A DNA stretch of 64,000 nucleotides, from the NCBI GenBank assembly GCA_965228615.1, contig CBDDHT010000004.1, forward strand, positions 1,240,001 to 1,304,000. The letters are read 5' to 3'. Within the stretch, counting starts at the first letter, position 1; the number at the start of each line of letters is the position of its first letter. The notes beneath the pieces were generated by a model. It saw nothing but the letters and a program-made list of their open reading frames with translations. It had not been told where the DNA came from and made no database searches. The DNA comes from CBDDHT01 sp965228615 (GTDB taxonomy: Bacteria > Pseudomonadota > Alphaproteobacteria > Rhizobiales > Methyloligellaceae). The translations under genes were made by a program, and so were the position numbers. Of this stretch, positions 42,000 to 50,643 are shown one piece after another.

Positions 42000-43418
42000 A
42001 TGTCGGATGTCCTTACGGCGCCTCTAGATCAGTTCGTCGATATCGTAGGCGAGTCCAACGCCGTCCGAGATCACGCGGACATGGCCCCGTTCCTGACCGA
42101 GTGGCGGGACCGGTATCACGGTCGCGCTGCGCTCGTCTTGAAGCCCGGATCGACAGCCGAAGTTGCGGCCATCCTGCGCCTTGCCAACGAGACCGGGACA
42201 CCGGTCGTGCCGCAAGGTGGCAATACGGGTCTTGTCGGCGGACAGGTGCCCTTTGAAAGCGGAAACGAGATCGTAATTTCCCTTTCAAGGATGAATCGTG
42301 TCCGCAACATCGACCCGGCCGGCTACACGATGACTGTCGAGGCGGGCATGATCCTGGAACAGGCCCAAAACGAGGCAGACGCCCACGACCGGCTGTTTCC
42401 TTTGAGCCTTGCGGCAGAGGGGAGCTGTCAGGTCGGCGGCAACATTTCGACGAATGCCGGCGGCACCGCGGTCCTCGCTTATGGCAATACGCGTGAACTG
42501 GTTCTCGGTCTTGAAGTCGTGATGGCCGACGGGCGCATCCTCAATGGTCTGAGGGCGTTGAGGAAAGACAATACGGGGTACGACCTGAAGGACCTCTTCA
42601 TCGGTGCTGAAGGCACGCTCGGCATCGTCACAGCCGCGGTTCTAAAGCTCTTTCCAAAGCCGGCCGAACGCGCAACGGCGATGATCGGCATCGCGGATCT
42701 CGACCGCGTCTCACAGTTCTTCACTTTGGTGCGCAATATGGCGGGCACCAATCTCACAACGTTTGAGGCGATCTGCCGACGCGGCATCGAATTCGTACTC
42801 GATCATGGAGACAGCGTCCGCGACCCAATCGGATCGAAGTCGGACTGGTACGTCTTGATGGAGTTTTGCGGACAGCACGACACGGGCGAAATGGCGACCC
42901 TAGCCGAATCCGTTCTGGAAAAAGCTCTTGTAGAAGATCTTATTGAGGATGCGGCACTCGCCCAATCGATCGGTCAAGCGCGAGAGCTATGGCGCCTGAG
43001 AGAGCTCTTGCCGGAACTTCAAGGCCCCGAGGGCGGCAGTATCAAGCATGACGTCTCCGTCCCGGTTGCCCGGATTCCGGAATTCATCGAGAAGGCCAAT
43101 GCGCGCGTCTGTGCAATGATCGACGGCGCACGCCCGGTCCCCTTCGGCCATTTCGGCGATGGCAATATCCACTACAATATCAGCCAGCCCAAAAACATGG
43201 ATAAAGAGACGTTCCTCACGCACTGGGATGCGGTGATCGCGGCAGTCCACGAGATCGTGCTGGAGTTGGGCGGCTCGATCAGCGCCGAACATGGGATCGG
43301 CCGCATGAAGCGCGACTTGCTGTCAGAGATGAAGAGCCCTCTCGAACTGGAGCTCATGCGCCATATCAAAGCGGGCTTCGATCCAAAAGGCATCCTCAAT
43401 CCCGGCAAGGTGCTCTGA
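42000..43418 (+). CDS. FAD-linked oxidase (D-2-hydroxyacid dehydrogenase type)
   Basis: A 472-residue PCMH/FAD_binding_4 flavoprotein: RLANETGTPVVPQGGNTGLV (about 59-78), CQVGGNISTNAGGTAVLAYG (about 142-161) and LKDLFIGAEGTLGIVTAAVL, with the C-terminal FAD-oxidase domain containing PFGHFGDGNIHYNI and SAEHGIGRMKRDLL. This pattern fits D-2-hydroxyglutarate or D-lactate dehydrogenases that donate electrons to ETF or quinone. A GNAT gene follows after 5 bp, so the pair is co-transcribed. Confidence 0.93.
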   Translation: MSDVLTAPLDQFVDIVGESNAVRDHADMAPFLTEWRDRYHGRAALVLKPGSTAEVAAILRLANETGTPVVPQGGNTGLVGGQVPFESGNEIVISLSRMNRVRNIDPAGYTMTVEAGMILEQAQNEADAHDRLFPLSLAAEGSCQVGGNISTNAGGTAVLAYGNTRELVLGLEVVMADGRILNGLRALRKDNTGYDLKDLFIGAEGTLGIVTAAVLKLFPKPAERATAMIGIADLDRVSQFFTLVRNMAGTNLTTFEAICRRGIEFVLDHGDSVRDPIGSKSDWYVLMEFCGQHDTGEMATLAESVLEKALVEDLIEDAALAQSIGQARELWRLRELLPELQGPEGGSIKHDVSVPVARIPEFIEKANARVCAMIDGARPVPFGHFGDGNIHYNISQPKNMDKETFLTHWDAVIAAVHEIVLELGGSISAEHGIGRMKRDLLSEMKSPLELELMRHIKAGFDPKGILNPGKVL

Positions 43419-43423
43419 GAGAG

Positions 43424-43855
43424 ATGTCCGACGAGCCAACACTCGAATTTCGCCCTATAGCCGATGGCGAAGAAGCAGCGGTCGTCGCCCTTTGGGATGC
43501 CGCCGGCCTCACGAGACCCTGGAACGATCCGATAAAGGACCTTGCCTTTGCGCGTGAAGGTGCCTGCTCGGATGTTCTTGTTGCGGCAGACGGCAACGGC
43601 ATTATTGCCAGTGTGATGGTCGGTCATGACGGCCACCGGGGCTGCGTCTACTATCTCGCCGTTGCACCGGAGCAAAAGAATCAAGGGCTCGGCAAACAGA
43701 CGATGTCCGCAGCCGAAACATGGCTGAAAGATCGCGGCGTTTGGAAACTCAATCTTCTTATTCGTGGAGACAACGCAGCGGTGAGAGGGTTTTACGAACG
43801 TATCGGCTATACTGTTGAGCCGAATATCCAGATGACTCGCCGTCTGGAGGATTAA
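43424..43855 (+). CDS. GNAT family acetyltransferase
   Basis: A 143-residue N-acetyltransferase. Acetyl-CoA binding motif A is in YYLAVAPEQKNQGLGKQTMS (about 75-94), and motif B is in NLLIRGDNAAVRGFYERIGY. The protein resembles E. coli YpeA, which has unknown substrate. It lies immediately behind the FAD-linked oxidase gene, probably one transcript. Confidence 0.9.
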   Translation: MSDEPTLEFRPIADGEEAAVVALWDAAGLTRPWNDPIKDLAFAREGACSDVLVAADGNGIIASVMVGHDGHRGCVYYLAVAPEQKNQGLGKQTMSAAETWLKDRGVWKLNLLIRGDNAAVRGFYERIGYTVEPNIQMTRRLED

Positions 43856-43885
43856 GCCGTTCGCGATCCTCAATCGCCCCAAATT

Positions 43886-44566
43886 CTAAAAAAGACTGCC
43901 CTGCCTCGGCTCGGCATCCGGATGGTTGGTGGCCATCTCTTTGACTGGCAGCTTACCGACATCCCGAAACGCCAGCCAATCCTCCGGCGCAGGAACCAGC
44001 ATGGAAAGCGCTTCTTTGTCGGACACCTCATTGGTGTCCAGCCACGCGGCATGATCCGCCGGGTCGAGGATCGCGGGCATGCGTGAGTGATACTGCCCAA
44101 CGAGCTCATTTGCTGCACAGGTCAGGATCGTTGCCGTCTCGACCTCGCTGCCATCCGCGCCCATCCAATGCTCATAGAGACCGGCAAACGCCAGCACGCG
44201 ATCATCCGGCGCATGAAAATAGAGCGGCCGGCGTTTTCCTTTCGGCCCTGTCCACTCGAAGAAGCCATTTGCTGGAAAGAGGCATCGTCTCCGCTTCATC
44301 GCATTGCGAAACGATGCTTTCTCGAGAGCCGTCTCGGAGCGCGCATTGAAGAGCGTGGTAAATTCGCGCGGATCCTTCACCCAGCCCGGGATCAATCCCC
44401 AGCGTACAAGCGCAAATTCCGGTTCGCCATCCAATCCGCGGCGGATGATGGGCACCGGTTCGGTCGGCGCTATTTTCTCGCGCGGCGGAAAATTCGGCTC
44501 CGTCCGATACCCGAAAACGGCACGGACAGCCTCAGGTGGCGATGTCAGATCATATCTCGAACACAT
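43886..44566 (-). CDS. SOS response-associated peptidase-fold protein (YedK/HMCES)
   Basis: A 226-residue SRAP-domain protein. After Met removal the N-terminal Cys2 (MCSRYDLT) forms a thiazolidine crosslink with abasic sites in single-stranded DNA. Other active-site parts are NARSETALEKASFRNAMKRR, CLFPANGFFEW (Glu), and YHSRMPAILDP (His). The ATG at 44566 is required to place the Cys at position 2. The two-codon longer frame is rejected for this reason. It protects the genome from abasic-site breaks. Confidence 0.95.
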   Translation of the reverse strand: MCSRYDLTSPPEAVRAVFGYRTEPNFPPREKIAPTEPVPIIRRGLDGEPEFALVRWGLIPGWVKDPREFTTLFNARSETALEKASFRNAMKRRRCLFPANGFFEWTGPKGKRRPLYFHAPDDRVLAFAGLYEHWMGADGSEVETATILTCAANELVGQYHSRMPAILDPADHAAWLDTNEVSDKEALSMLVPAPEDWLAFRDVGKLPVKEMATNHPDAEPRQGSLF

Positions 44567-44593
44567 GCCCAAAGACCAAATTTCAGATCACTG

Positions 44594-44609
44594 CTAACGC
44601 TTCGCTAAC
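44594..44609. promoter_or_regulatory. CtrA-like binding site
   Basis: The sequence CTAA-cgcttcg-CTAAC has the half-site spacing (N7) of the CtrA consensus TTAA-N7-TTAAC, with a C for the first T in each half. It lies 62 bp upstream of the ATG of the rightward gene and 28 bp upstream of the leftward YedK gene start. Site strength is moderate, and the assignment is by eye. Confidence 0.4.
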
Positions 44610-44670
44610 CATATGCACGCAACCTGATCACAGTCACGATTCTGTACCAGTTTGTTGGAGTTGCGTTGCC

Positions 44671-45258
44671 ATGTCCGCCGCAGTTATCCCCATTGAAAAG
44701 CCCTCACGCGACGCGTTGATGAAAGCGTATCGAGACGCGATCACCGATCACATCCGCGCGCATACGGAGGGCACGAATGTCAACTCGAACACCCTTCTTA
44801 CGACTGATTATCTCAATCATTTCAATGAAGTCGTGATGATGCTCGAGCTTCTGCCTTCGGCACCTGCCGAAATGGCCGCCGATCTCGCCAACTGGCAGCA
44901 TCAGACTTATGAAGAGCATTTTTCCGAGTCGGGCTTTCGCGACAAGTCTCTTGCCATCGCGGCCTATCGGAATGCGCCTGAGCCCGTAAAGCACGACTTC
45001 GACATGGCGATCGCGGACCTCGAGCAAGAAACCGTTCTGTGCCTGCGAGATGTGCAGGCGAAGCTCGACGCCGGCGATCAGGCCGGCCTGACCGGACTTT
45101 GCTCCGAAAAAGTGCCGGAACTCCAGGAAATGATCGGTCATGTTGCCGGCATTATCAACGGTGGTGGGGAGGAACCGGCCGAGGTCGAAGAGACCGGTGA
45201 ACATCCCGAAGCCGCCGGTGGCCTTGAGCAGGACAAGATCGACGCACTTTTCGATTGA
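44671..45258 (+). CDS. Hypothetical soluble protein with FliM-like C-terminal peptide
   Basis: A 195-residue largely helical acidic protein. No known domain over residues 1-160. After a flexible Gly/Glu-rich linker (GGGEEPAEVEETGEHPEAAG), the last nine residues read QDKIDALFD, close to the LSQDEIDALL peptide of FliM that binds phosphorylated CheY, and to the similar tail of CheZ. The ATG at 44671 has GGAG upstream, though spacing is long. A CtrA-like site upstream fits a motility or cell-cycle gene. Function otherwise unknown. Confidence 0.65.
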   Translation: MSAAVIPIEKPSRDALMKAYRDAITDHIRAHTEGTNVNSNTLLTTDYLNHFNEVVMMLELLPSAPAEMAADLANWQHQTYEEHFSESGFRDKSLAIAAYRNAPEPVKHDFDMAIADLEQETVLCLRDVQAKLDAGDQAGLTGLCSEKVPELQEMIGHVAGIINGGGEEPAEVEETGEHPEAAGGLEQDKIDALFD

Positions 45259-45304
45259 TCCAGGCTCTGCTTGGCCGGGCTAAAAGTCCTGCTAGTCTCT
45301 TGGT

Positions 45305-45745
45305 ATGTCCAGCAAATCTTCGCCGTTTCCCCGCCCCGGCGTTAGCGTCGCGGTGTTTCACAACAACGAAATTCTCCTGGTGCAGCGCGGCAAGCTGCCA
45401 CTCAGGGGAATCTGGAGCTTGCCGGGCGGCCATATCGAGCCCGGCGAAACCGCTATGGCAGCCGCTCACCGGGAGCTTGCCGAGGAAACGGGGATCGAAG
45501 CAGACCTCCGCGGTGTCGCAGACGTCGCAGACGTCATCCACAGAAACGACGACGGTTCGCTGCGCGTCCACTACGTGCTGACGGTATTCTACGGAACCTG
45601 GCTTGCGGGCGATGCCAAGGCGGCGAGCGACGCGATGGATACCCGCTGGATCTTGCCTGAGCGTATGGGTGAGCTGACGACGACGGATGGCGCCGCCCGT
45701 CTGATCGGCAAGGCGCGAACCTGTCTCTTTGCGAGCCAGTCTTAG
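45305..45745 (+). CDS. NUDIX hydrolase
   Basis: A 146-residue Nudix protein with a complete catalytic box, GHIEPGETAMAAAHRELAEETGI (residues about 43-65; G-x5-E-x7-REUxEExGU). It starts about 46 bp behind the FliM-like-peptide gene and could be co-transcribed. The substrate may be a nucleoside diphosphate derivative or an ADP-ribose-like molecule. A conspicuous 35-bp hairpin lies 6 bp after its stop codon. Confidence 0.93.
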   Translation: MSSKSSPFPRPGVSVAVFHNNEILLVQRGKLPLRGIWSLPGGHIEPGETAMAAAHRELAEETGIEADLRGVADVADVIHRNDDGSLRVHYVLTVFYGTWLAGDAKAASDAMDTRWILPERMGELTTTDGAARLIGKARTCLFASQS

Positions 45746-45750
45746 AGGCT

Positions 45751-45785
45751 GTCTCGAAAGTCGCCGTATTGGCGACTTTCGAGAC
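45751..45785. repeat. GAAAGTCGC companion hairpin, copy 2
   Basis: A perfect 15-bp stem, gtctcgaaagtcgcc / ggcgactttcgagac, around a 5-base loop gtatt. It directly precedes a family A palindrome. It could stop transcription of the NUDIX gene, although no U-run follows. Confidence 0.8.
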
Positions 45786-45862
45786 CACGGCCAGCCCTCT
45801 CCCCCGTCCCAACCACCCAATAAGGGTACCCTCGGGGTGGTTGGGCCGGGGGAAAGGCTTCA
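45784..45862. repeat. Family A palindromic repeat, copy 5
   Basis: The arms accagccctctcccccgtccc / gggccgggggaaaggct flank a caataagggtaccctcgggg loop. The right arm has lost a few bases (ggaaagg in place of ggagaggg). It shares its left edge with the companion hairpin. Confidence 0.85.
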
Positions 45863-46036
45863 ATAGCGACATGAACAAAACAAGAAACCTGTCACCTATG
45901 TCATTGGGCTAAACTGTAACCCATGTCACCGGTTGCACAGCTTTAGGAGTTTCGAGCCAGTAATAGAGCCGCCTATCACGGACTTGTTAGCGACCGTGAT
46001 TGGTTCGGTTATGCAGTCTGCCTCAAACTTTCCGCC

Positions 46037-47065
46037 ATGTATCATCGATCTGCAGTTCGTTTCTGTGCGAGCTTGGGTTTCGCATTCGGCATCGCCGTCT
46101 TGGCGGCGACGGGCGGCGCGGTCGCAAATCCCGAGAATTGGCGCGCCGGCGGTTGGAGTAAAACCGACTTCTCCAAATCAACAATCGAATTCAACGAGAT
46201 CCTGTCAGGCGGACCACCGAAAGACGGTATCCCTTCCATCGATGACCCCAAATTCATCTCGGCGAAAACGGATACGACACTTGCGGGCACCGAACCGGTC
46301 ATCGCCCTTGAAATTTCCGGCGATGCTCGCGCTTACCCCCTGCGGATCCTGACATGGCACGAGATCGTCAACGATACGGTCGGCGGCATGCCGGTCACCG
46401 TGACCTATTGTCCATTGTGCAATTCAGCGATCGTCTTCAAACGTCAGTTCGCCGGCAAGCTGCATGATTTCGGCACAACGGGAAAGCTGCGCAACTCCGA
46501 TATGGTCATGTATGACCGGCAAACGGAAAGCTGGTGGCAGCAATTCACAGGCGAGGCCATCGTCGGTGCCTATGTTGGGCAGACGCTAAAAACTGTCCCG
46601 GCGCGTCTCGAGTCATTTGAACGTTTCAAAGCGCGATTCCCTAACGGCAAAGTCCTGGTCCCGAGCAATCCCGGGTTACGCGATTATGGCCGCAATCCCT
46701 ATGCCGCGTACGACACCACCGGGCCGTTCCTCTACCGCGGTGACATGCCAAAAGGCATAGAGCCAATGGCCCGCGTCGTGGCTTTCAACACGGAGACCGG
46801 CCCCATCGCCGTAAGCCTCGCGCTGCTACGTGAGAAGCAGCGAATCATGATTGGAGATATCGCTTTGAGTTGGGTCGCAGGTCAGAATTCCGCGCTCGAC
46901 ACCACAGCGATTGCGAAGGGCCGGGACGTCGGAAATGTCGTCGTTCAACGCACCGGCGACCCAAAACCCGCCGACATTCCCTACGATGTCACCTTCGCGT
47001 TCGTATTCCATGCCTTCCATCCGAACCGCCCGATACGTCTATCGTCCGCCTCAAATCCGCGGTAA
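46037..47065 (+). CDS. DUF3179 domain secreted protein
   Basis: A 342-residue exported protein with a signal peptide (FGIAVLAATGGAVA) and DUF3179 covering about residues 90-330. Characteristic stretches are ARAYPLRILTWHEIVNDTVG, TYCPLCNSAIVFKR (a CPLC redox-looking motif), DFGTTGKLRNSDMVMYDRQT and WWQQFTGEAI. The family is found in bacteria and archaea, and its function is unknown. The next gene starts 9 bp after its stop, so they may be co-transcribed. Confidence 0.9.
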   Translation: MYHRSAVRFCASLGFAFGIAVLAATGGAVANPENWRAGGWSKTDFSKSTIEFNEILSGGPPKDGIPSIDDPKFISAKTDTTLAGTEPVIALEISGDARAYPLRILTWHEIVNDTVGGMPVTVTYCPLCNSAIVFKRQFAGKLHDFGTTGKLRNSDMVMYDRQTESWWQQFTGEAIVGAYVGQTLKTVPARLESFERFKARFPNGKVLVPSNPGLRDYGRNPYAAYDTTGPFLYRGDMPKGIEPMARVVAFNTETGPIAVSLALLREKQRIMIGDIALSWVAGQNSALDTTAIAKGRDVGNVVVQRTGDPKPADIPYDVTFAFVFHAFHPNRPIRLSSASNPR

Positions 47066-47074
47066 AAGGCTTGC

Positions 47075-47494
47075 ATGAAAACGCCGCTTTCGGGCCTCTG
47101 CTTGCCACTTCTCGCAGCCGTCGCGCTGCTGCTGACGTTCGCATTTCCCATGACGTCCGACGCCAGCGCTCAGCAGAGACAGTCCACAAAGGACGATCGT
47201 CCCTATGATACGCAGATTCTCCGGCTTTCCGAGATCCTGGGAGCCGTTCACTACCTGCGGGAACTATGCGGAGCGGACGAAGGGCAGCTCTGGCGGGAGC
47301 AAATGCGCGATCTCCTGAAGGTTGAAGGCACGACGGCAATCCGCCGCGCCAAACTCGTGAAGGGCTTCAACAAGGGGTATCGCGGCTTTCGGCGCACGTA
47401 TCGGGACTGCAACGACTCCGCAAAACTGGCCGTGAACCGGTTTCTGGAAGAAGGCGCCGAGATCACCGACTTGTTGGTTAAGCAAAACCGATAA
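47075..47494 (+). CDS. TIGR02301-type secreted protein
   Basis: A 139-residue exported protein of the small alphaproteobacterial family TIGR02301. A signal peptide with cleavage near residue 32 precedes ILRLSEILGAVHYLRELCG, WREQMRDLLKVEG, KLVKGFNKGYRGFRRTYRDC and a C-terminal helix. Two conserved cysteines may form a disulfide. Function unknown. It follows DUF3179 closely. The family is nearly confined to the Hyphomicrobiales and relatives, which helps place the organism. Confidence 0.88.
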   Translation: MKTPLSGLCLPLLAAVALLLTFAFPMTSDASAQQRQSTKDDRPYDTQILRLSEILGAVHYLRELCGADEGQLWREQMRDLLKVEGTTAIRRAKLVKGFNKGYRGFRRTYRDCNDSAKLAVNRFLEEGAEITDLLVKQNR

Positions 47495-47652
47495 TCCGCT
47501 CCGCTCAAGCGTTGAGTGTGCAGGTAAACCTTAAAATCAGACGATCCGGATAGCTTGAATAATCTTGTGCTAAGACTCGTCTTGTTTCGAGCAAATCTCC
47601 CCATTCTTATCGAGAATGTTCGGACGCTTTCGAAGATCAAGCAGGCTGCCTC

Positions 47653-47898
47653 ATGCAATTCGTTTCTATGACCGAAGAACCCGAACAAAAACATGTTGCG
47701 CTCCGATACCTTCTAGATGCGTGGGAAGAAGCCCTGCATGACGGTATCGAACCGGAAATGTTGGCGAATGCGGCCCTGTTCGCGGCACTTTCCGATTTGG
47801 TTTCGACCTTCGGCGAGGACGCGGTTGCGAAAATGACCGACGGACTCTCGCGCCGCATTCACCACGGTGAATTCACACTCAACCGCACAACGCAGTGA
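47653..47898 (+). CDS. Small acidic hypothetical protein
   Basis: An 81-residue helical protein (ALRYLLDAWEEALHDGIEPEM, FAALSDLVSTFGEDAVAKM, TDGLSRRIHHGEFTL). The ATG at 47653 lies about 160 bp behind the TIGR02301 gene; a second ATG at 47668 is an alternative start. The sequence has the even composition of a true gene. No family recognised. It could be a small regulator. Downstream lies a 200-bp gap before the DUF1835 gene. Confidence 0.6.
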   Translation: MQFVSMTEEPEQKHVALRYLLDAWEEALHDGIEPEMLANAALFAALSDLVSTFGEDAVAKMTDGLSRRIHHGEFTLNRTTQ

Positions 47899-48098
47899 GC
47901 TTGTCTCACTTCGATTCCTCGAACGCCCACGACAACGCCAAAGCCTGTTGACCGGCCCGTGCTCTGCAAATAACGTGAGCCATGGCTCACCAAGCCACCA
48001 CGTCCGCGGGAAGGGCTGCGCCCTAACGTTACATAACCTTTGAGCTGCGATTTCCTCGCCTGATATGCGGACACAGGCGTCCACTTGAAGGGAATCGT

Positions 48099-49391
48099 AT
48101 GTCAACCACGCACCTTCCGCGCCACACGCGTACTTTTTTCCACGGATCGCTCAATCTTGCTCAGCAGAAGAAGCGCGCCAAAGAGCTTATCAAGGCAATC
48201 GGCCGTGGCGACCCCATAGCCGAACGCCGCTTTGCGCAGAACCATCCGAACTGGCAGCAGAGAGCCATTGGCGACGCGAAGCTGTCGGATGCACAGCTCG
48301 TGATCGCCCGCGAGAATGGTTTCCCCAGTTGGCCTAAGCTACACACCCATTGCGAAACGCTAGCGCTTGCGCGCCAACGGATAACGTCCGGCGATCCAGC
48401 CGGGCTGGACACGGCGCGGACGCTCCATATTCGATGTGGTACCGACATCAAACACACTTTGGGCGTCGCCGGTTTCAGGGGTGCGTTTTTGGAATTCTCC
48501 GATCCCTATTGCCAAGGTCCCGTACCGGACGTTCCGAGCGAGAAATTCAGGGAGATCAGAGCGAGGTTTGTTTCGGAAGCTTACGACCTCTACCTCAAAG
48601 ACGCAGTTGCAAGACAACGCAAGGCCTATGCCGGCCTATCCAGAATTCACTCCTTCGATTCGATTGCGCTCTGGTTCGAACATGACAGCTACGACCAACT
48701 CATACTCGCATTTCTGCTCGATCACCTCGCAAGCTGTACGCGTCTTCCCAATGTGGAATTGATCACGACCGATCATGTCCCCGGCGTACCGGACTTTGCT
48801 GGTTTCGGTCAGCTTGGACCAGAGGCACTCCAATGGGTTTGGCAGCATTGCCGCGTCCCGGTGACGAAGGACCAATTTGCGTTGGGCAGGGCCGTCTGGA
48901 CTGCATTGCGACGGTCGGACCCGGCCCAACTCGCTCATATTCGGTACGAAGGAACCCCGGCAATTCCACCTATGGCAAACGCGCTGGGGCGTCATCTCCA
49001 GGAACTCCCTTCGACTTTTAATGGTTTGAGCCTGACCCAACAGCTCGCACTTGAGATCATCGCCGAAAACACCCCGCTGCGGGCCGGAAAAGTTTTTCGC
49101 ATTTTGATGACCGAGAGAGAGCCGCTTCCATTCCTCGGGGACGCCATGTTCTGGCATGTAATCTGCGATCTCAACCGGGTCAGCGAACCGCTCATTCAGC
49201 TTGAGACCGGCCAAGATCACGAACCTTGGCCGCACCATATTCTGTCAATCACACCTGCGGGAAAACGCATCATCAAAGGCGAGATCGATTTTCTCTCGCT
49301 CTACCGTTCGGAACGCTGGGTTGGAGGCGTGCGTATCCAGAGCGACCAGCCATGCTCGCGCTGGGATATGGATGCCGGCACGATTCGATAG
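48099..49391 (+). CDS. DUF1835 domain protein with N-terminal helical repeat region
   Basis: A 430-residue protein. The N-terminal portion (residues 10-90) reads KKRAKELIKAIGRGDPIAER, FAQNHPNWQQRAIGDAKLSD and ARENGFPSWPKL, a short ankyrin-like or repeat segment common before DUF1835. DUF1835 itself starts at TLHIRCGTDIKHTLGVAGFRG with FLEFSDPYCQGPVPDVP, and a C-terminal DUF3658-like part follows. Function unknown, although such proteins occur next to stress genes. A VOC-family gene follows 75 bp downstream. Confidence 0.85.
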   Translation: MSTTHLPRHTRTFFHGSLNLAQQKKRAKELIKAIGRGDPIAERRFAQNHPNWQQRAIGDAKLSDAQLVIARENGFPSWPKLHTHCETLALARQRITSGDPAGLDTARTLHIRCGTDIKHTLGVAGFRGAFLEFSDPYCQGPVPDVPSEKFREIRARFVSEAYDLYLKDAVARQRKAYAGLSRIHSFDSIALWFEHDSYDQLILAFLLDHLASCTRLPNVELITTDHVPGVPDFAGFGQLGPEALQWVWQHCRVPVTKDQFALGRAVWTALRRSDPAQLAHIRYEGTPAIPPMANALGRHLQELPSTFNGLSLTQQLALEIIAENTPLRAGKVFRILMTEREPLPFLGDAMFWHVICDLNRVSEPLIQLETGQDHEPWPHHILSITPAGKRIIKGEIDFLSLYRSERWVGGVRIQSDQPCSRWDMDAGTIR

Positions 49392-49465
49392 TCCAGATCT
49401 CGCGATCCTTTCAGTCATTGTTCCGGCCACCCTGCGGCCTGCAAGAAATCCGAGGAAAGACACTT

Positions 49466-49876
49466 ATGACCCCCACTATCTGCACCCCGCTTCTCAACGT
49501 TCGAGATGGAGAGAAAAGTATCGCATTCTACAAGGAAGCTCTCGGATTTTCCGTCATCAGCGAATTTGCAGACGAAGACGACATGCATTGGGCCACCTTG
49601 GAGAACGGATCGATGAAGTTGATGATCAACCAAAGGCAGAAATCCGCTTCTCCTGGCCGAATCGAGCGGGAGACTTTCCAGGGTGTCGTCTTCTACTTCG
49701 AAGTGGAGTCGGTGCATCGCTTCCATCAAGATATGCGTGCGCGCGGCTTTCTTGTCTCGGAACCGGACGCCATGCCCTACGGTGTCGATGAATGCTATCT
49801 GAGGGACCCGGACGGGTATGAACTCGCCTTCATTAGCCCGACGGATCTGGCGCGAAATAGTACGGTCGAGAACTAG
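49466..49876 (+). CDS. VOC superfamily protein (glyoxalase/bleomycin-resistance-like)
   Basis: A 136-residue vicinal-oxygen-chelate fold protein: TPLLNVRDGEKSIAFYKEAL at the start, FEVESVHRFHQDMRARGF in the middle, and YLRDPDGYELAFISPT with a metal-ligand Glu near the end. The ATG at 49466 with GAGGA upstream is chosen. The longer frame overlaps the DUF1835 gene and is not conserved. Single-domain VOC proteins dimerise and may be dioxygenases, lyases or antibiotic binders. Confidence 0.9.
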   Translation: MTPTICTPLLNVRDGEKSIAFYKEALGFSVISEFADEDDMHWATLENGSMKLMINQRQKSASPGRIERETFQGVVFYFEVESVHRFHQDMRARGFLVSEPDAMPYGVDECYLRDPDGYELAFISPTDLARNSTVEN

Positions 49877-49930
49877 GGTTCGCTGCACGAGTCCGATCAG
49901 AATGCCCTGAAGACAGCCGATACGCTGCGA

Positions 49931-50596
49931 TCAAATCGCCTGCCAGACCAATCGGACAAGAAGCCCCACACCAAATCCGATAAGGATGATACCGGCAAAC
50001 TGATTGATCAGTCGCAAATGCCTGGAACTGAGGCGATGCCGGATTGTGCTGATGAGACGGGCCAGGACGAGCCACCACAGAAGTCCGCCGCCCATGACAG
50101 ACAGGACCATCAGCGATGCTTCACGATAGTCCTGCAGTCCACCGAACATGGAGCTGAGACCGCCGAAAAGTGCAAATGTGCCGAGAATTGCGCCTGGATT
50201 CGTTACTGTCAGGAAGAATGTCTGGGGAATGATCCCTGCACTCTTTGCAAGTTTCGTTTCTGTGCCCGGTTCACACTCGACAAGCGGATCGATGAACATC
50301 AGCCTGGCACCGAAGGCAATCAGGATCAGACCGCCAACCAGTTGAATCGCCTGACGGTGCTCGGCCATGACCGTCGAGATTGCCGTAATGCCGAATGAGG
50401 CAGCTCCGGCAATCAACCCGTCACCGATGACGGCACCAAGGCCTGCGGCGACGCCGCCCCAGAAACCGTGCGAGAGCGTCCGCTGAATGCAGAGTATGTT
50501 GACAGGACCGACTGGTGCAGAGATCAAAATGCCGATACCGATGCCGGTCAGAATGATCTGTGTTGCGGTCAGGACGACGTCCGCGCCAGGCAGCAC
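49931..50596 (-). CDS. LysE family translocator
   Basis: A 221-residue inner-membrane exporter with six hydrophobic segments. The signature PVGPVNILCIQRTLSHGFWG near residues 28-47 and FFLTVTNPGAILGTFALFGG near 127 are typical of LysE/RhtB amino-acid efflux proteins. The start appears to be GTG at 50596 without a good ribosome site, so the N-terminus is uncertain. Exported amino acid unknown. Divergent to the next gene, 47 bp away. Confidence 0.9.
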   Translation of the reverse strand: MLPGADVVLTATQIILTGIGIGILISAPVGPVNILCIQRTLSHGFWGGVAAGLGAVIGDGLIAGAASFGITAISTVMAEHRQAIQLVGGLILIAFGARLMFIDPLVECEPGTETKLAKSAGIIPQTFFLTVTNPGAILGTFALFGGLSSMFGGLQDYREASLMVLSVMGGGLLWWLVLARLISTIRHRLSSRHLRLINQFAGIILIGFGVGLLVRLVWQAI

Positions 50597-50643
50597 TGTT
50601 TCAAGCCTTGATTGTTGCCCTAGGAAACGTTGAGGTCATAGTC

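Noticed and set aside
45751..45785. Rho-independent terminator for the NUDIX gene
   Set aside because: The stem is strong, but no U-run follows on either strand; recorded as a repeat hairpin instead.
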